A stretch of 64,000 bases of DNA. It comes from Fomes fomentarius. Taxonomy: Eukaryota > Basidiomycota > Agaricomycetes > Polyporales > Polyporaceae. Below the pieces are notes generated by a model that worked only from the letters and a program-made list of their open reading frames with translations, was not told where the DNA came from and did not search any database. Location: contig JABYQN010000007.1 of assembly GCA_022606135.1 (NCBI GenBank), positions 372,001 through 436,000 of the forward strand, in the 5' to 3' direction. Positions 1 to 11,886 of this stretch are shown in pieces (positions within the stretch are counted from its first letter, which is position 1; every line of letters begins with the position of its first letter). A program made the position numbers and the translations under genes.

Positions 1-447
1 GGTCTCAGTGTCCCTTCTGCGTGCTCGGGCAACTCGGGTCCGTCTGTCCAGGTCACGTTCAAGGTCCAGGCCACAACTATCTTCGGCGGTGAGAATTTTG
101 TCGTCCCACTAGTGCTAGATGGTATCTGATAAGCAGCCTTGGCTCGCAGAGAACATCTACATCACCGGTAACCAGGCTGCGCTCCAGAACTGGTCTCCTG
201 ACAGCGCACTTCTCCTCTCCTCCGCTGACTACCCCACCTGGAGCAGTAAGCACACCTCGTCATTGTTCCGAGCCCTTCATAACTGACACTGCCTGAATTA
301 GTCACCGTCTCGCTCCCCGCCAACACCGTGATCGAGTACAAGTACATCCGCAAGAACAACGGCCAGGTCACATGGGAGTCCGACCCCAATAACTCGTTCA
401 CGACGTCTGACAGCGGCTCGACCACGCGCAACGACCAATGGCGGTAA
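1..447 (+). CDS. Glucoamylase, 3' end (CBM20 starch-binding domain), partial at window edge
   Basis: The reading frame enters from the left edge and is spliced as 1-88, 150-245 and 302-447, giving the last 109 residues and a TAA stop. The visible part is a carbohydrate-binding module of family 20. It shows the ENIYITGN strand, the QNW tryptophan, the EYKYIRK segment and WESDPNN, which correspond to the Trp, Lys and Trp of starch-binding site 1 in known glucoamylases, and it ends NDQWR. Secreted GH15 glucoamylases carry this module at their C-terminus and release glucose from starch ends, so that is the best call. The catalytic domain lies outside the window, so another CBM20 enzyme such as an alpha-amylase cannot be excluded. 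Both introns are GT-AG and keep the frame. The gene converges on the aspartic protease downstream. Confidence 0.85.
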
Positions 448-1378
448 AATGTCGGGTCGGACCCATGTGTCTGCTCCTGCGTTTCCCATACTTACTCTAT
501 CACCGATCGTGGATAACCATTTGTCTCCATTTGTGCTTGTGTGAGATTGTGTTGTCCGTGCGTTTCCCCGCCTCGGACAATCTCTGCTAGGTCATACTCA
601 AAAAACGCCTGTGTACTGATTACTTGCGTAAGCTGCTACCAGCTCAGGAAATTGCTTGCCTCCCTCAATTCTTGCAACCATCCTATCCATGTATTGTAGG
701 CGCGTATGTGTTGTAGTACAATCTTAAGTCACTAATTCTTTGCCAACGTTATTATGATTGGGTTGTATCCTCGATTGCAACAGTCTCATCATAAAGCTTG
801 GGTCATTGGGACAATTCGCATACGCATATATCAAGTTAGGAACATAGTGCATGAACATGTAGCTTTCTTCAGTACTTCAGTACTGATGCACCACAGTGGG
901 TGCCACTCTACTAGTACTAGCTGCGTCCTGACTCAGCAAGTTGCAGGGCGTTTGTGCTAGCGAGTGAGAGGTATGTATAAGAATACTTATGCGGTGTGTA
1001 CACATCAATGTAGTACACTGGTCCTGTAATCTGATATCGTGGAAGAGATCTCGAGGATCATCGATCAACGTTCAAACGTTCAACACGGGTGCCATATTAG
1101 TGAGTGCTTACGATCTGATCTCGGCTTACTGAAGTTGCCACATGCAAGGCTAGACGCTGACAATGCCGAGACCGAGACCGGAATGTGCCGAACAGTTTTA
1201 TGAACGGGAACTGCGAATCCGCTTAGAGAAGCTCACACTCTGACTCATCGCGATGATACGACGAAAGCAATGGGGGGTATACCGCTACACTATACACTGC
1301 ATGTTATCCAGTACGTGTACAAAATGTGTTCGAGAGCGACGATGCTACGGATAAAGATAAGTCCAATCTCCAGCTTTT
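448..1378. other. Convergent intergenic region, no gene seen
   Basis: This stretch separates the 3' ends of the glucoamylase and aspartic protease genes and should hold both 3' UTRs. Only short, unsupported open frames occur and none resembles a known family. Confidence 0.5.
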
Positions 1379-2999
1379 TCATGCCAGCTCAGCGAAACCG
1401 ACAGCGTTGTCGTCGACGGAGAAGACCGTGTAGGTGTTCTTCATGAGGCTGGATCACAATTATTGTAAGCATTCACGAGAAATACGCGCGAGCTTCGTAG
1501 ACACTCACGTATCGCCAAGGAGCCAGACTTTGCTGCCGAGGCCGAGGTCACCGCCAGCGATAGAGCCCACGCACTGGCTCGAGCCGCTCGAAACGGTGCC
1601 GAGGTTGATGCTGGTCGTTTCAGCAAGTCAGCACTCGGGTTTCCTTGTCAACAAGAGAAGAGAAGGATGATATACGCACTCATCTGCGCTGATCGACCAC
1701 GACTTGCCGCCCCAGCTGAACGCGACATCCGGCGGCGAGTCGCACGGGTACTCGTACAGGCCCTGTTCGGAGTCATACACCTTCGAGCCCGACACCTTGG
1801 CCCAGAACGTCTTGGCGGCGCTGGTAGGCGCGGTGATGATCGTGCTGCCCGAGTCGATGATGGTCTCGAAGCTGGACGCGGCCGTGCTCCCGTCCACGGT
1901 CACGGACGCGCCGCCGATCTGCCAGAAGCCGTTGTCGGACGAGAGCGTGTGGTACTCGATGTCGCCCGTGTAGAGGTCCTCGTTCGTGCCGCCGATGAAG
2001 AGCTCGGAACCAGACTGGTCGAGCTTGAAGGAGAAGACGCCCTCGGGTGCGGTGTCCTGCGCGACTGCAGTGTAGAAGAAGGGGTCCTGTGCGGAACGGG
2101 GCGTAGTGAATTGCTAGGTAAGGGAAATTGGGTGGAGGAATGGAACGCTCACGTGGCCAAGGTTGGAGATCTGGGGAAGCCCCAGACCGAGGAGGCCGTC
2201 TGCGGGGTCAGACTGGAACTCCGACGACTCCTTGCTGACAGCGGCGAGGTATTGTCCAGTGACGCTCACACCACCAACGGTGACTGCGGAGGAAGCACGG
2301 TGAGTAACTACGACGGAGCGTTCATTGAAAATGCGGCGCAATGCTCACCCTTGTCGGTGTAGGGTGTGCCAGAGGCAGTGGAGCCATCTCCGTAGCTGAT
2401 GGAGAAGGAGCCGCTCTTCTTGCTACTCCCTGACGACTTGCTGGGGTTGTACTTTGCGTGGCTGCCGCAAGTCGTGCACGAAGACGCCGGAACCCAGAGG
2501 TCAGACGAGCCGGTATCGAAGTCGATGGTGAAGCTCTGCGCAGGGCTGCCGATGCTGACTTTGCCTGTCCACTCAAGGTCATCCTCCTGGTCGGTGAGCT
2601 TGACGGCACCACGCTTCTGCAAGGAGGCAGGAAGGACGGCGAGGGGCTTGATCTCAGCGCCCTCAGCGAACGCGTGGCGACCGACGTTCTTCTCGAGGTT
2701 GATAAGGTTCTGGCGGTGCTTGCTGTGCAGCGCGACACGAGGTGGTCAGTACCGGCGGCTTCGGAGAGCAGAAGGTGGGTAGAGGGCACGCACTTCTTCA
2801 GCTTGACGATCTGGCGGACGGCCTTCTCGTGATTGAAGGTGCCGTCCGCGTTGGTCAGGGTGCCACGCTTGTGCAGCGGGATCCGGACACCGGTCTTGGT
2901 CGCGGGCACATCGCGAGCGGCGTTCCCGCTCTCGACGATGGGGTTCGCGGAGGCGACGAGCGCGAGCGCGAGGGTGATGAGCGTGGTCTTGGGGAACAT
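1379..2999 (-). CDS. Secreted aspartic protease (pepsin family A1, polyporopepsin-like)
   Basis: The six-exon model (2794-2999, 2349-2722, 2153-2283, 1680-2113, 1509-1610, 1379-1448) encodes 438 residues, normal for a fungal pepsin-type preproenzyme. A signal peptide begins MFPKTTLITLALALVASA, and a basic propeptide runs to a Lys-Arg near residue 104. Both catalytic motifs are present: DTGSSDLW near residue 138 and DSGS near residue 324. The flap (SYGDGS) and the C-terminal LLGDT...NTYTVF block are also conserved. The two aspartates activate water to cut peptide bonds in acid conditions, so this is an extracellular protein-digesting enzyme. The start is the only ATG that precedes a signal peptide, and a TATA-like box lies about 120 nt upstream. 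All five introns are short and GT-AG. Confidence 0.93.
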
Positions 3000-3117
3000 G
3001 GCTAAACACGTGGGGCGCTAGGGGGGACGTCGTCGAGTCGCTAGACCGGAGTAGAGGTGCGGCAAAAGCTGGGAGCAGGCGGAACCTGATGGTCAGACCG
3101 TGAAGGATCATGATGAG

Positions 3118-3124
3118 TTTTATA
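3118..3124 (-). promoter_or_regulatory. TATA-like box of the aspartic protease gene
   Basis: On the minus strand the sequence reads TATAAAA, about 120 nt upstream of the protease ATG. The position allows a roughly 80-90 nt 5' UTR. It is assigned by sequence and distance only. Confidence 0.4.
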
Positions 3125-3796
3125 TGGCCAGAAGATGCATGGACTCGGAGACGCTGCGGGGCTGGAGATGTTTTACCTCATGGACGTGGCAGGGAAGACG
3201 CATGGTACTGTCGGGCGTATCTAGCAACGTGGCGTCGTCGCAAGCTATGCCCCGACGCGCGGTAGAAACGGGAGGACAGGGGGCGCATGGGCAATGGAGC
3301 ATCTTCGTTGTACATCGCCATGTTTGATCTGCGCCCGTTGGCTACCAGCACAAGGCATTCTCCAGCGCCCCGCTATTTTTAGCACTCATCACTATGCTTC
3401 CCGCTTGTTCTCGCTATAATTAGTCACGGGCCCGTCGCTGCCCGTGATCGCCATGTGCTCTCTCTTCGTTGTGGCTGGGCACGGCTAGATAGAGTGAACA
3501 GAGAACTCGTCAACTGGCACTGGCACACAGACGAATGACTGCCAGGATGCTTGCGAATAATCTTGATCACCCCCTTCAGCTCGTCGTCCGCAGCAGAGAA
3601 TCGGGAAGCATTATTCCTGAATGCGTTACATCAAGACATAGGAAAATCAGATGATATATTCCTTCTTCCAGTGAGTCGGAGTTAGTCTCGCAGATGGAGA
3701 TTGTCATATAGAACATTCACTAATCCATGCGGACAGGTAAGCACTTCCCCCGATATGACCGAGGCTCGACAATCTTCGGCATACCTACATGTCAAG
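3125..3796. other. Upstream region of the protease, no gene seen
   Basis: Promoter-proximal sequence of the protease followed by about 400 bp with no recognisable coding sequence. Confidence 0.4.
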
Positions 3797-4193
3797 TCAC
3801 CCCGCAGGCCTCAAGGCAAGCAGAAGATGACGACTACATAACGATGTTCCATTCGTCATCCTCAACTCCACATGCATGAGTCGCTTTTCCATGCTCATCA
3901 AGTGGTGGCGTGATGTTGAAGACATACAGGACCATCGGCATGTTGATGAACAGCGACGCGTCCGCATAAGTAGTATCGGCCAGCGCACTGGCATGTTCTA
4001 CGCAAGTACCTGTTTTGGATTTCATATGATATGAGTACCTCATCCAGAAGAGTTGCGACAGATGACGCGTGACGACCCACCTTCTCCCGTAGCCGAATGC
4101 GAAGCATACATTCGCGAATGAAACATCCGGGCTCCGCGAATACGAATACTTAGTTCCGAGTCGTGGACGCATGCTGTGAGGAACGTAATGCAT
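3797..4193 (-). pseudogene. Cytochrome P450 C-terminal relic
   Basis: The minus strand keeps the last part of a class E P450: a block ending FAFGYGRR before an intron-like gap, then CAGRYY, then a segment ASLFINMPMVLYVF followed by PPLDEHGK. These match, in order, the haem-binding loop and the following helix of the intact P450 at 24974-27098 (FGFGRR, CPGRYF, AALFVNMARVLQVF, PPLDARG). A frameshift separates the CAGRYY part from the ASLFIN part, the Pro of the Cys-Pro-Gly motif is Ala, and the normal C-terminal tail is not found. No N-terminal P450 exons were recognised towards 4.6 kb. It is therefore a decayed fragment, not a working gene. Confidence 0.75.
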
Positions 4194-4639
4194 AGTTCTT
4201 CGGCTTATTCGGGCCTTCTAACACGGTGGCGGGCACGGGCCATGTATCGGATATATACTGTTCGGGCGGGTATGAAGTAATAGTCATACCACATGTCTTC
4301 TGTGATCAGATGTGGGAGACCGGAATGGAAGGACGTTTTGCCAACGCATGCGCAATGACGTTCCTTGACAATTGCAGCGATGGTCTGTCACTGCAATGCA
4401 GAGAGCCATGGCGACAAATACTGCTAGAGTGGCGAACTTGAGTCTGTGCCCTTCTGAAAGAATCACGAGCGTAGCGAGAGATTCTTCTTGAACTTGCAGT
4501 AGAGTCGGCCTCAGCTTGGCAAGCGGTGAACTTCCATTGTTCACCAATCAGCCAAGTCCCTGCAGGAATGGTAGCAACTCAACGTTTCACTGCTTTCGAG
4601 CAAGTCAATGTGTGAGTTTATAATGTCCACTCTTTTTCG
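4194..4639. other. Unassigned sequence upstream of the P450 relic
   Basis: It may hold further unrecognisable remains of the P450 relic. No gene, RNA or repeat could be supported. Confidence 0.3.
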
Positions 4640-4954
4640 AAGTCACCCAGTGCCATACTGGACTTGGACTTTGAGCCGACGAGATATATGAGTATGCCAC
4701 GCGGGTGTGCTTCACTGAGGCTTGCGCTTGATACCGATGACGATGCGGAGTCTACTGAACTTCGTCAAGCCGAGCCCCTAAAGTAGCTTGCTCACGTCGA
4801 TGCCTTTCAGCTTGCCCTCCGCCCTGGCACTCTGGCCGGCCGTCGCAACAAAGCAAGGCTCGAGTTTCCGCAGTAAACTACACTCCAAAGGGCAACTGCT
4901 GGTGGCAGTGGTTAGTGGCAAATCAACCGGATTTTGCAAAATTACATAATCCTG
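4640..4954 (+). repeat. Third, partial copy of a repeat also present at ~5.87-6.10 kb and ~15.07-15.28 kb
   Basis: Short blocks occur here in the same order as in the two larger copies. They include a stretch reading TTGGACTTTGAG, a block around GCGGGTGTGCTT...TTGCGCTTGATACCGATGACGATGCG, and the words TACACTCCA and AGTGGCAAA. The copy is more diverged and lies directly to the left of the first big copy, giving a head-to-tail arrangement with a period near 1.2 kb. Confidence 0.55.
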
Positions 4955-6479
4955 CTTTTCTTGAGGCTCCAGGGTGCGGACACGGACATATTCCCATTGA
5001 GACTGTCATAGGGATCGGCTATGATGCCTTACTCCAACAGAGCCAATTTGGCTTGCACAAAACGTCACCATCGTCTTTATGTCACGCTGTCGCACTTTTG
5101 TGGGACTCGGAGTAGGGCAACCGCGATATGGGACACAAGGCGTTGCGTTACTACTGTTGTAACAGTGGTGGCATAACACATCATCATTGGCATACTTCCA
5201 TTCCAATTTCCGGCAAGCGACATGCGGCTGTTCTTCACTCGCAGAACAAGTGTATTCTCAACTTCTCCGTCGGCTTCCTTCCTGCTGAGCCACAATGGTC
5301 GCCGCCTGCATTCAACATGCGCGGGTTGAACTCACACGCCGCTTGGTCGAGAAGTTCGGTGGAAGGAAGGAAGGAGTTCCACAGTGGCGTGGCGTACGGA
5401 GAGAGTCTGAAGCTCTGCATAAAGGGAGTGACAATTTCGATGCTTCCGGACGCTGTTGGACGAGAGTTGCCTATGGTACCCTCGATGGTCCTGATTCCTG
5501 CACTGCGTTCAAAGTGGTGTTTAGTTGGTTCCCAGTGAAAAGACTTCACTAGATTACCGTATCAGTTCCACCCGGCCCAAACTGGAAGCCTGAGAATGAA
5601 TAGATGAATAGAAGGCGTGGCTTATTAAGGCGACTCGAACCACTGTGCAGACGTAGCCGACGGCGTTGATCTCGTGCCCGATTTCGATCTTCTAGCGCTT
5701 GCTGAAGTCGATGACATAGTATACGCGCATTGAGAACACAGTTCAGGTGTAGGTGAGCGTCAAGCTCTGTTTGCTGAGATATAGCAATCGCATATTTGGA
5801 TCAGCGGAAGATTCATTCCAACGGGAGGGGCACCTCTTAGCGAATGGCGAGTAGATCGGATGGTGAATTTGGACTTCGAGAGTGGACGAGAGGTATGCCA
5901 CGGCGCGGGCATGCTTGCGTTTGAGACTAGCGACGATGCGTTTACTAGACTTGGTGGACTTTGACGGCAATGCATATCAGCTTGCCCAAAACGCTCGAAC
6001 CCAGCTGTCGTCGCGACGAGGGTGTGCAGAGTCGTTTACTACACTCCACAAGCCAGGCTAGTGGCAAAGGTGAGCAGCAAACGAACCGCGATGTCACATA
6101 ATCTAACTTGTCAACTTCGGCCATTTACTGCTGTCTCCCGTTCTCACCGTTCTCGGCCACAAATTCAGCTAGACTGGAGAGCTGCTCACCGTCACTGTTG
6201 TTCACCGTGACCCATCACCGTGAGCAGCAGACAAAGGATTTCTTGGTAGTGCCGAGTGACAGCCTCCGCGCATTCGGCCCGGGGCATGCTGCCGAGAGCG
6301 CTTACTCACCTTGCTCTTGACTTTTCAAGACTCAGAGGCTCCCCGCGACCCGCTTCAAGTTGTGAACGTTTGAAAACTAAAGCCTCACATGTTCGCTCTT
6401 GAGCTTGCTCGATACCTTGGGACCCCGTTGCGTCTTCATCGTTCATAGTTGGAATGTCTACGATCGTCTCCTCCACCGT

Positions 6480-7460
6480 GGGAAGTGCAGCACACTGTCA
6501 GCCGCGCGTTTGGGCTGGCTGGGCCGTCGACGTCAATCGACATTTCCTCTGTAGATTGCACTCCTTCGGCTCAGCCGTGCATTCAGGCAAGCTGGTGAGC
6601 AGTACACTATGACTCGCTCACCTCTCTGTATATCTTGTGCCTGGGTTCTGCGCTGGGCACATGCATCACGTGGCACGCGCATCATAGGGGTAGACTATTA
6701 AAGGCTCACCTCTGTTAATCTTGGGCTCAGGCTCTGCATTGACTGCAACTAGCTCGTCGACGTCGGTCATTTCCTATGCAGACTGTACCCCTTCTCAGCC
6801 GCACATTCAAGCAGGCTGGTGAGCAGTACACGGCGACGTGCTCACCTATCTGCTAATCTTGGACTCGGGCTCTGGATCCGCCCCGTCGACGTTGATCGTT
6901 CCCTTCGTGGTCTGCATCACCGTGTCAGCCGCGGGCCTTGTAGCAGACTGAGTGAGCGGCAGACAAAGGCTCGCTCACCTGTTAATCTTCCACTCGGGTT
7001 TTGCAAATTGCCTCGTTGGCTTCGATCGGTTCTTCTGTACCCCTCCCTTTTCAGCCGCGCGTTCGGGCAGGCTGGTGAGCGGTACACGATGACTCGCTCA
7101 CCTCTCTGTTGATCCCGGGGCTCCCTGTTGATACCGATGGGCGCTTTCGTGGGCTACATCACCGTGTCAGCCGGGGGCCTTGGAGCAGACTGAGTGCCAA
7201 GCGGCAGGGCTCACCTGTTCATCTTGGACTCGGGTTTTGCAAACAGCACGTCGACGTCGACCGGTTTCCTCTGTAGTACCCCTTCTCAGCCACGCATTCG
7301 GGCAGCTGGTGAGCGGCAGACAAAGGCTCGCTCACCTGTTTACCTTGCGCTAAGGCTCTGCAAACCGCCCGTTGACGTCGATCGTTTCATCTGTGGACTG
7401 TACCCCTTCTCAGCCGCGCACTCGGGCAGGCTGGTGAGCAGTACACGGTGAGTCGCTCAC
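6480..7460 (+). repeat. Tandem array of ~120-bp hairpin-containing units (array 1)
   Basis: Imperfect units about 115-130 bp apart alternate two variants. One contains GGTGAGC(G/A)GTACAC...GCTCACC and the other TGAGCGGCAGACAAAGGCTCGCTCA; both form a stem of 6-8 bp with a 13-nt loop. Between the hairpins run the phrases TTCTCAGCCGCGCATTCGGGCAG and CTCGGGTTTTGCAAA. Hairpins are visible near 6592, 6819, 6949, 7074, 7309 and 7430. No coding frame persists through the array. Confidence 0.8.
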
Positions 7461-7633
7461 CTGTATCTTGTCTATACCTAGTATACGAGGTCTTGATTGC
7501 AACGAGGTTGATAGGAGAGCCTTGATCAACGAAAGTACAGTCAAAGAGTGACAAGTGAAAGGAGATGAGGGAAGATGAGAGCAGGAAGGGAAGGGATGGA
7601 GGATCATGCGAGCCTCCCTCGGGTATTTATGCA

Positions 7634-7737
7634 GCACAGGCAGGAGGCTGACCGAGGCAGCACAGCCAGAGGCTGACCAAGGCGGCACAAGGCAGGAGGC
7701 TGACCGAGGTATTGCAAGGCAGGAGGCTGACTGAGGT
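7634..7737 (+). repeat. 25-27-bp minisatellite, four units (copy 1)
   Basis: Four near-identical units carry the core AGGCAGGAGGCTGACCGAGG. The corresponding place in copy 2 (16747-16827) has three units, so unit number differs between the duplicates. Confidence 0.8.
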
Positions 7738-8040
7738 GGGCAGGTTGTGATCGGGACCGGAGTCAGCCATAGCTCTCACCAGCCCTCACTATTTGGTCCA
7801 CGGAGACACGGGCAAAGCGACTCATTATTCACGGTCCTGAAAATGGGCACGACGTAAATGATACTGCAGGAGGCGCATGGGTTGAAAAATTACCACGAAT
7901 TCGAAGATATCCGTACGGTCCGCGCTGAATCACAACGAATAAAATATGGCACGGCGGCAAAGTACCTGTACAATTTGAAGAGTTCCGAGTTCAGGTCTCC
8001 AAAAGCCGTGAGTGTGATCGTTGAAGCACGACTCTCATCA

Positions 8041-8260
8041 CACAGAGTCACTGTCGACATCCGGACACTACTCTGTTGAGGTCCACGTTCTCCGCGTTGA
8101 CCAGCGCGTTCACGCGCTCCGCCGCGGTGAAACGCACCTTGTCCTCGCTGACCTTCCTTCGGCAGGACACAGTCACCGTCACCATAATCTCCTTGTCAAT
8201 CGCCACTGAGTCGCTGACGTTCCCCTTAGCTCTCGTGAACTCGAACTCGAACTGCCTCAT
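8041..8260 (-). pseudogene. Truncated copy of the Dicer-like gene C-terminus
   Basis: The minus strand encodes a segment containing FTRAKGNVS, the MVTVT strand, [18 protein letters not shown] and VDLN. It matches the last ~100 residues of the Dicer gene at 17098-22227 with scattered substitutions. About 50 nt present in the parent (roughly 17131-17190) are missing here, which shifts the frame and brings a stop at 8048-8050. There is no start codon, catalytic RNase III motif or upstream exon, because the duplication breakpoint at ~8260 cuts the gene. This is a non-functional gene fragment carried by the segmental duplication. Confidence 0.85.
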
Positions 8261-11200
8261 AGTACGCGCGTGCGTTTGGTCACATGTGTCGGCACAGAAC
8301 ACATACCAGAAGATCAATGCGATCAGCCATCGACCCAGAAACCCACTGAAGCTCAGATGTCAAACGATCCGACTCAGATTTGTCAGTACATCAACCTTCC
8401 ATTCATGTGCTGCATCAAGTTGATCCTGAACCTCTGCTGCACTGTTGCCCCATCCCGGCCATCCGTCTTTGGTCGCAGAATGCTTCCTGTTGTTTTGAAG
8501 TATTCAGCATCAGACATCGATACCTGAGTGACATCCGGTGACGTACTCGTACACTTGAGGTCTGCATGCCGGTGTGGGAAGTGCTGGGTGATCGATGACA
8601 AGTACTTCCATCTGTGTTGCATCGTCCGCGCTTCTAGTGATCACAGTACGTCTGACGGTCTCGGGTATAGATATGACCTGTCCCTCGAGTCTGGCACCTC
8701 GGCGTAAGGACGCACGCAAGTTCAGCCTTCAGTAGAGCGTTAAGTCAATAACCTGTCCTGGATGAACGTGGAAGATACTGACATAGTCAGGACTGATATG
8801 GTATACACTGTGACGAAGGGAACATTCAGACCGATACTGTGAAGAGTTTCCGTGTTCTATATTTATGCCGTACCTTTCGTCGCGGGCATGGTCAAGGCAA
8901 TCCATATGAAGTTGTGTGGGCGGATCAACGTCTACGGATGAAGGCGACGCTTGCACGTTATATCAAGGACAGAAAATGTGAGAAAGGATAGACTTACCGA
9001 AATGGTTATAGGTATGGTCGAAAGCCTCAACAACGGTAGAAATCATTTAGACAAGGTCTCACAGGGGAGCAGCATCGACTCACGTAGTCAGGGTAGCTAT
9101 GTGGATAAGGTATATGTGCGTAAGTTGTATGGGTATCGCTGCAACAGAGAACAACTTGAAGGACATACTTGCGATGACTGCATACAGTGCGAGTGAAGTC
9201 AGAATGTTGTTTGTCCTACGCTCGTCATCAGTCGGGCACAGTAAGTGAGGATGATGGAAGCAAGACTATACTCTTTGAATACCGTACGGTTCTTGCGCAG
9301 GATGGCTACCAAAGCACCAGTCAAGGAACAGTCAACTACAATGGCGACATCGTAGCTGAGGGCGGTTGTAACGCGCTCTATAATCACTTTCTTGATGAAA
9401 GTGTCCTGCATGATCCTATGAAATCTAATCAGCATATAGGACAGGATAGATCGATGTGAGGCTGTACGTTTCCACTGTGGTGACTGCTCAAAGCTGTTCA
9501 GTACTGCTATAACCTCAGGTGTCAAGAGCTGACTGACTGATGATAAGTACTACATCGCGTCACAGTCAGCGCCCAGTCAGCTGCTTGAGCAAATGCTTTC
9601 AACGGAGTGAGAGTGCACATACCCACTTCGATAAGCATGAGAGTGACCTACGACTAGGTGAGTCACGCTGAATGTGCGGTACACTGAGAGGACAGCTCAC
9701 GATTATGGAGCTGATCAAGGCACGGTATCCGAATTTCGCTATATGCGAATGAGCAACGGAACAACAGCGAAAGATCAAGGTGCTCTCACCCAGATATATG
9801 CGTCGTAGGTAGAAGCTAAGATGAACGAATAGTTATATTTCTAAGGCAATGACGAGCGAACGTGCGAACCCACCTCTGCGCGAAAAGGAAATTGGCTCCC
9901 TGCAAGTGCGTGAGACATGTACACAACCACTGAGCAATGGGAAAACAAGGTTCTGACCGTTACCAATGGCAGCAGCTACACGTTTACGTCAGTATCGAGC
10001 TCACATTGAAACGCCGCTAGTGAAAATCACCTTCAATGACCTAGATGAACGTCATCATGAGATCAATGCCCATTGATTTTAAACATGCTCACCAGGTCAA
10101 GAACAGAAGGTCAAAGGGATTCATCAAGTCTGTCACGAGATAGTGATAGCTATAGTCATGGTACAGCGTGAGTACGACATCAATGATATGGTGAAATGCA
10201 AAGTACCACATGTGCATGATGAACGCGCAATGGAATGTATCGGTAACACTATTGCCTACATGAGACTTGGAGCTGACAAATTGGGCGATGAGAGATCACT
10301 CACAACAGACCAATTACCTATTGATGGAAGTTGTGAGTACTGCGAAGTAAGACTCAGAACGGACACGTACGATGAACTTTAGAATGAGAGCGTCCCGCGC
10401 CCAAGAGAGACTGACATAGCGGTATGTCTGTTCGAGACTCAGGCCATACAAACTACCAATCCAGCGCGTCATTCATAGGCAGCAATTCATCCGATAGAGT
10501 ATGCCCACTCACACGAGAGTAACGAATGTTCCAATGAAGATGGCTCCGTAGGACTCCTCAAAAGATGGGAGGTGGTGTTTATGCCGAAAGGCGGGAGATA
10601 CGGCATCCTCCGGGGTAAATGGGGCAACCATGTCTACGGGGACGGTCAACGTCCAGGTAGGGGCCACGCATCTCACCTTGTCGAGCATATATAGACCATA
10701 GAAGCGCCCTCACCAAGATGGCGTTATACCTTGTGTGAAGGGATCGCTGGTGGAGGAGGAGGAGGAGGATCAAATCGGACAACCAACTAGATGAGCGAAT
10801 GTGTTGGTTGCAAGACAATGAGAACGCCACTGTCAACCCTTGAAAAATACTTGAGTGGAAAGGGCAAGAGGTGGACGGACTCAAGAGGACACTGGGAAGT
10901 TAAAACGAGGTCTGCAAGTCACCTGTTGCTTGGCGATGACTGATGCAGCGGTGAAGTTCGACAGAACATCTCCTGGCGTATCTTGCATCTTGACAGCTCG
11001 AGGCAGCTACGATGATCAAGCCGGGGCTTTGGCGGTGATAAATCTTGTTGTAAGTTTGCCAAGTGCGAAGTAACAAAGATACAAGGCCTGCGTACGATTG
11101 GCAGATCGTGAAGCTGCGGTAGAATTAGAAGGGATGGAACAGTTATACACCGGAGAGTCAGGCAGCCAGATGTGATAGAGTTACTGATACTAGTCACGGT

Positions 11201-11840
11201 GCTGCCAGCGCGCTGGGCATGACTACCCGATGAGCGGGAAGTTCTCCGCCAGCTCAGCCCATCCTTAGTCTTGAGGTTTTGTGACTTGTATAGATTTTGA
11301 TTGATTTCGTATTTGCTGAAGCTTCCTGACTCTAAATAAATATGCCAGTGAAGATCAATGATTGAATGATTACTTACCATGATCATGTTATGTTTGAGGA
11401 GGAGGAGGAGCACCAACTTGAATTCCGGTGAAACCACGAGCTGTGCCGCACATAATGATAGAACCGGTTACCGGTGGGCGCTAATTGTCGTGACCTTGGG
11501 ATCTCCTGTTTTGGAATGTAGGTTCCGGCGTCTGATTAGACTAGCCGGTTCTTATCTACTCGACGCCCTGGCAGTATTATCACCTATTATCGCCTCGTTT
11601 TTCTGTCGCTTCTCTGGATCCACGACGGCTCGAATATACGGTGTTGAAACGCACGTTGGCGTGCAACCCATGAAACACTCATCGTGTTACGTGCTCGCGC
11701 GGAGAAGGGGAGGGGCGAGACCTCTGGGTGGGAGGAGCCAGCCAATCGCACCGCTGGGCCGACGTCAGGTGAGATAGGGATCATCCTCTTGCGTCGTGCA
11801 CCTCCTGCCTCACTGATAGTGCGTGCGCAGCGCGCGGACG
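8261..11840. other. Long gene-free region
   Basis: About 3.6 kb with no recognisable gene. Only short open frames occur (the longest is about 108 codons, 9199-9525 minus) and none has splice-linked neighbours or family resemblance. The stretch from about 8.7 to 10.5 kb appears less GC-rich than neighbouring genes by eye, which fits decayed repeat or transposon sequence, but no terminal repeats or transposase motifs were seen. Short GGAGGA simple repeats occur near 10757 and 11397. Confidence 0.4.
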
Positions 11841-11846
11841 CCCTTT

Positions 11847-11853
11847 ATAACGC
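11847..11853 (+). promoter_or_regulatory. TATA-like box of the URC1-like gene
   Basis: TTTATAA lies 34 nt before the ATG at 11887. This implies a very short 5' UTR if it is used. Confidence 0.4.
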
Positions 11854-11886
11854 TCCTTCGACTTTCTTTGTCCTCTGACATCCACC

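Larger units (their letters stand above)
4955..8260 (+). repeat. Segmental duplication, copy 1 (truncated Dicer 3' end at its right edge)
   Basis: This segment is a diverged, same-orientation copy of 14272-17380. Shared landmarks in the same order are a block beginning GGTGCGGA.ACGGACATATTCCC (4974 and 14288), a block around AAGTTCGGTGGAAGGAAGGAAGG (5353; related at 14600), the words GCAAAGGTGAGCAGCAAACGAA (6067 and 15245), the hairpin-repeat array, the AGGCAGGAGGCTGA minisatellite, an A-rich block with ACGAATAAAATA, and finally the 3' end of the Dicer coding region. Similarity stops near 8250-8260, inside what is the RNase III C-terminal region in the parent gene. The order of features and the intact gene in copy 2 make copy 2 the likely source. 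Confidence 0.8.

Noticed and set aside
1667..2362. 231-codon plus-strand open frame
   Set aside because: Lies opposite the aspartic protease exons and has no family resemblance; it also spans the protease introns.
8383..8622. 79-codon minus-strand open frame next to the Dicer fragment
   Set aside because: Not part of the Dicer similarity and without any recognisable family or splice partner.
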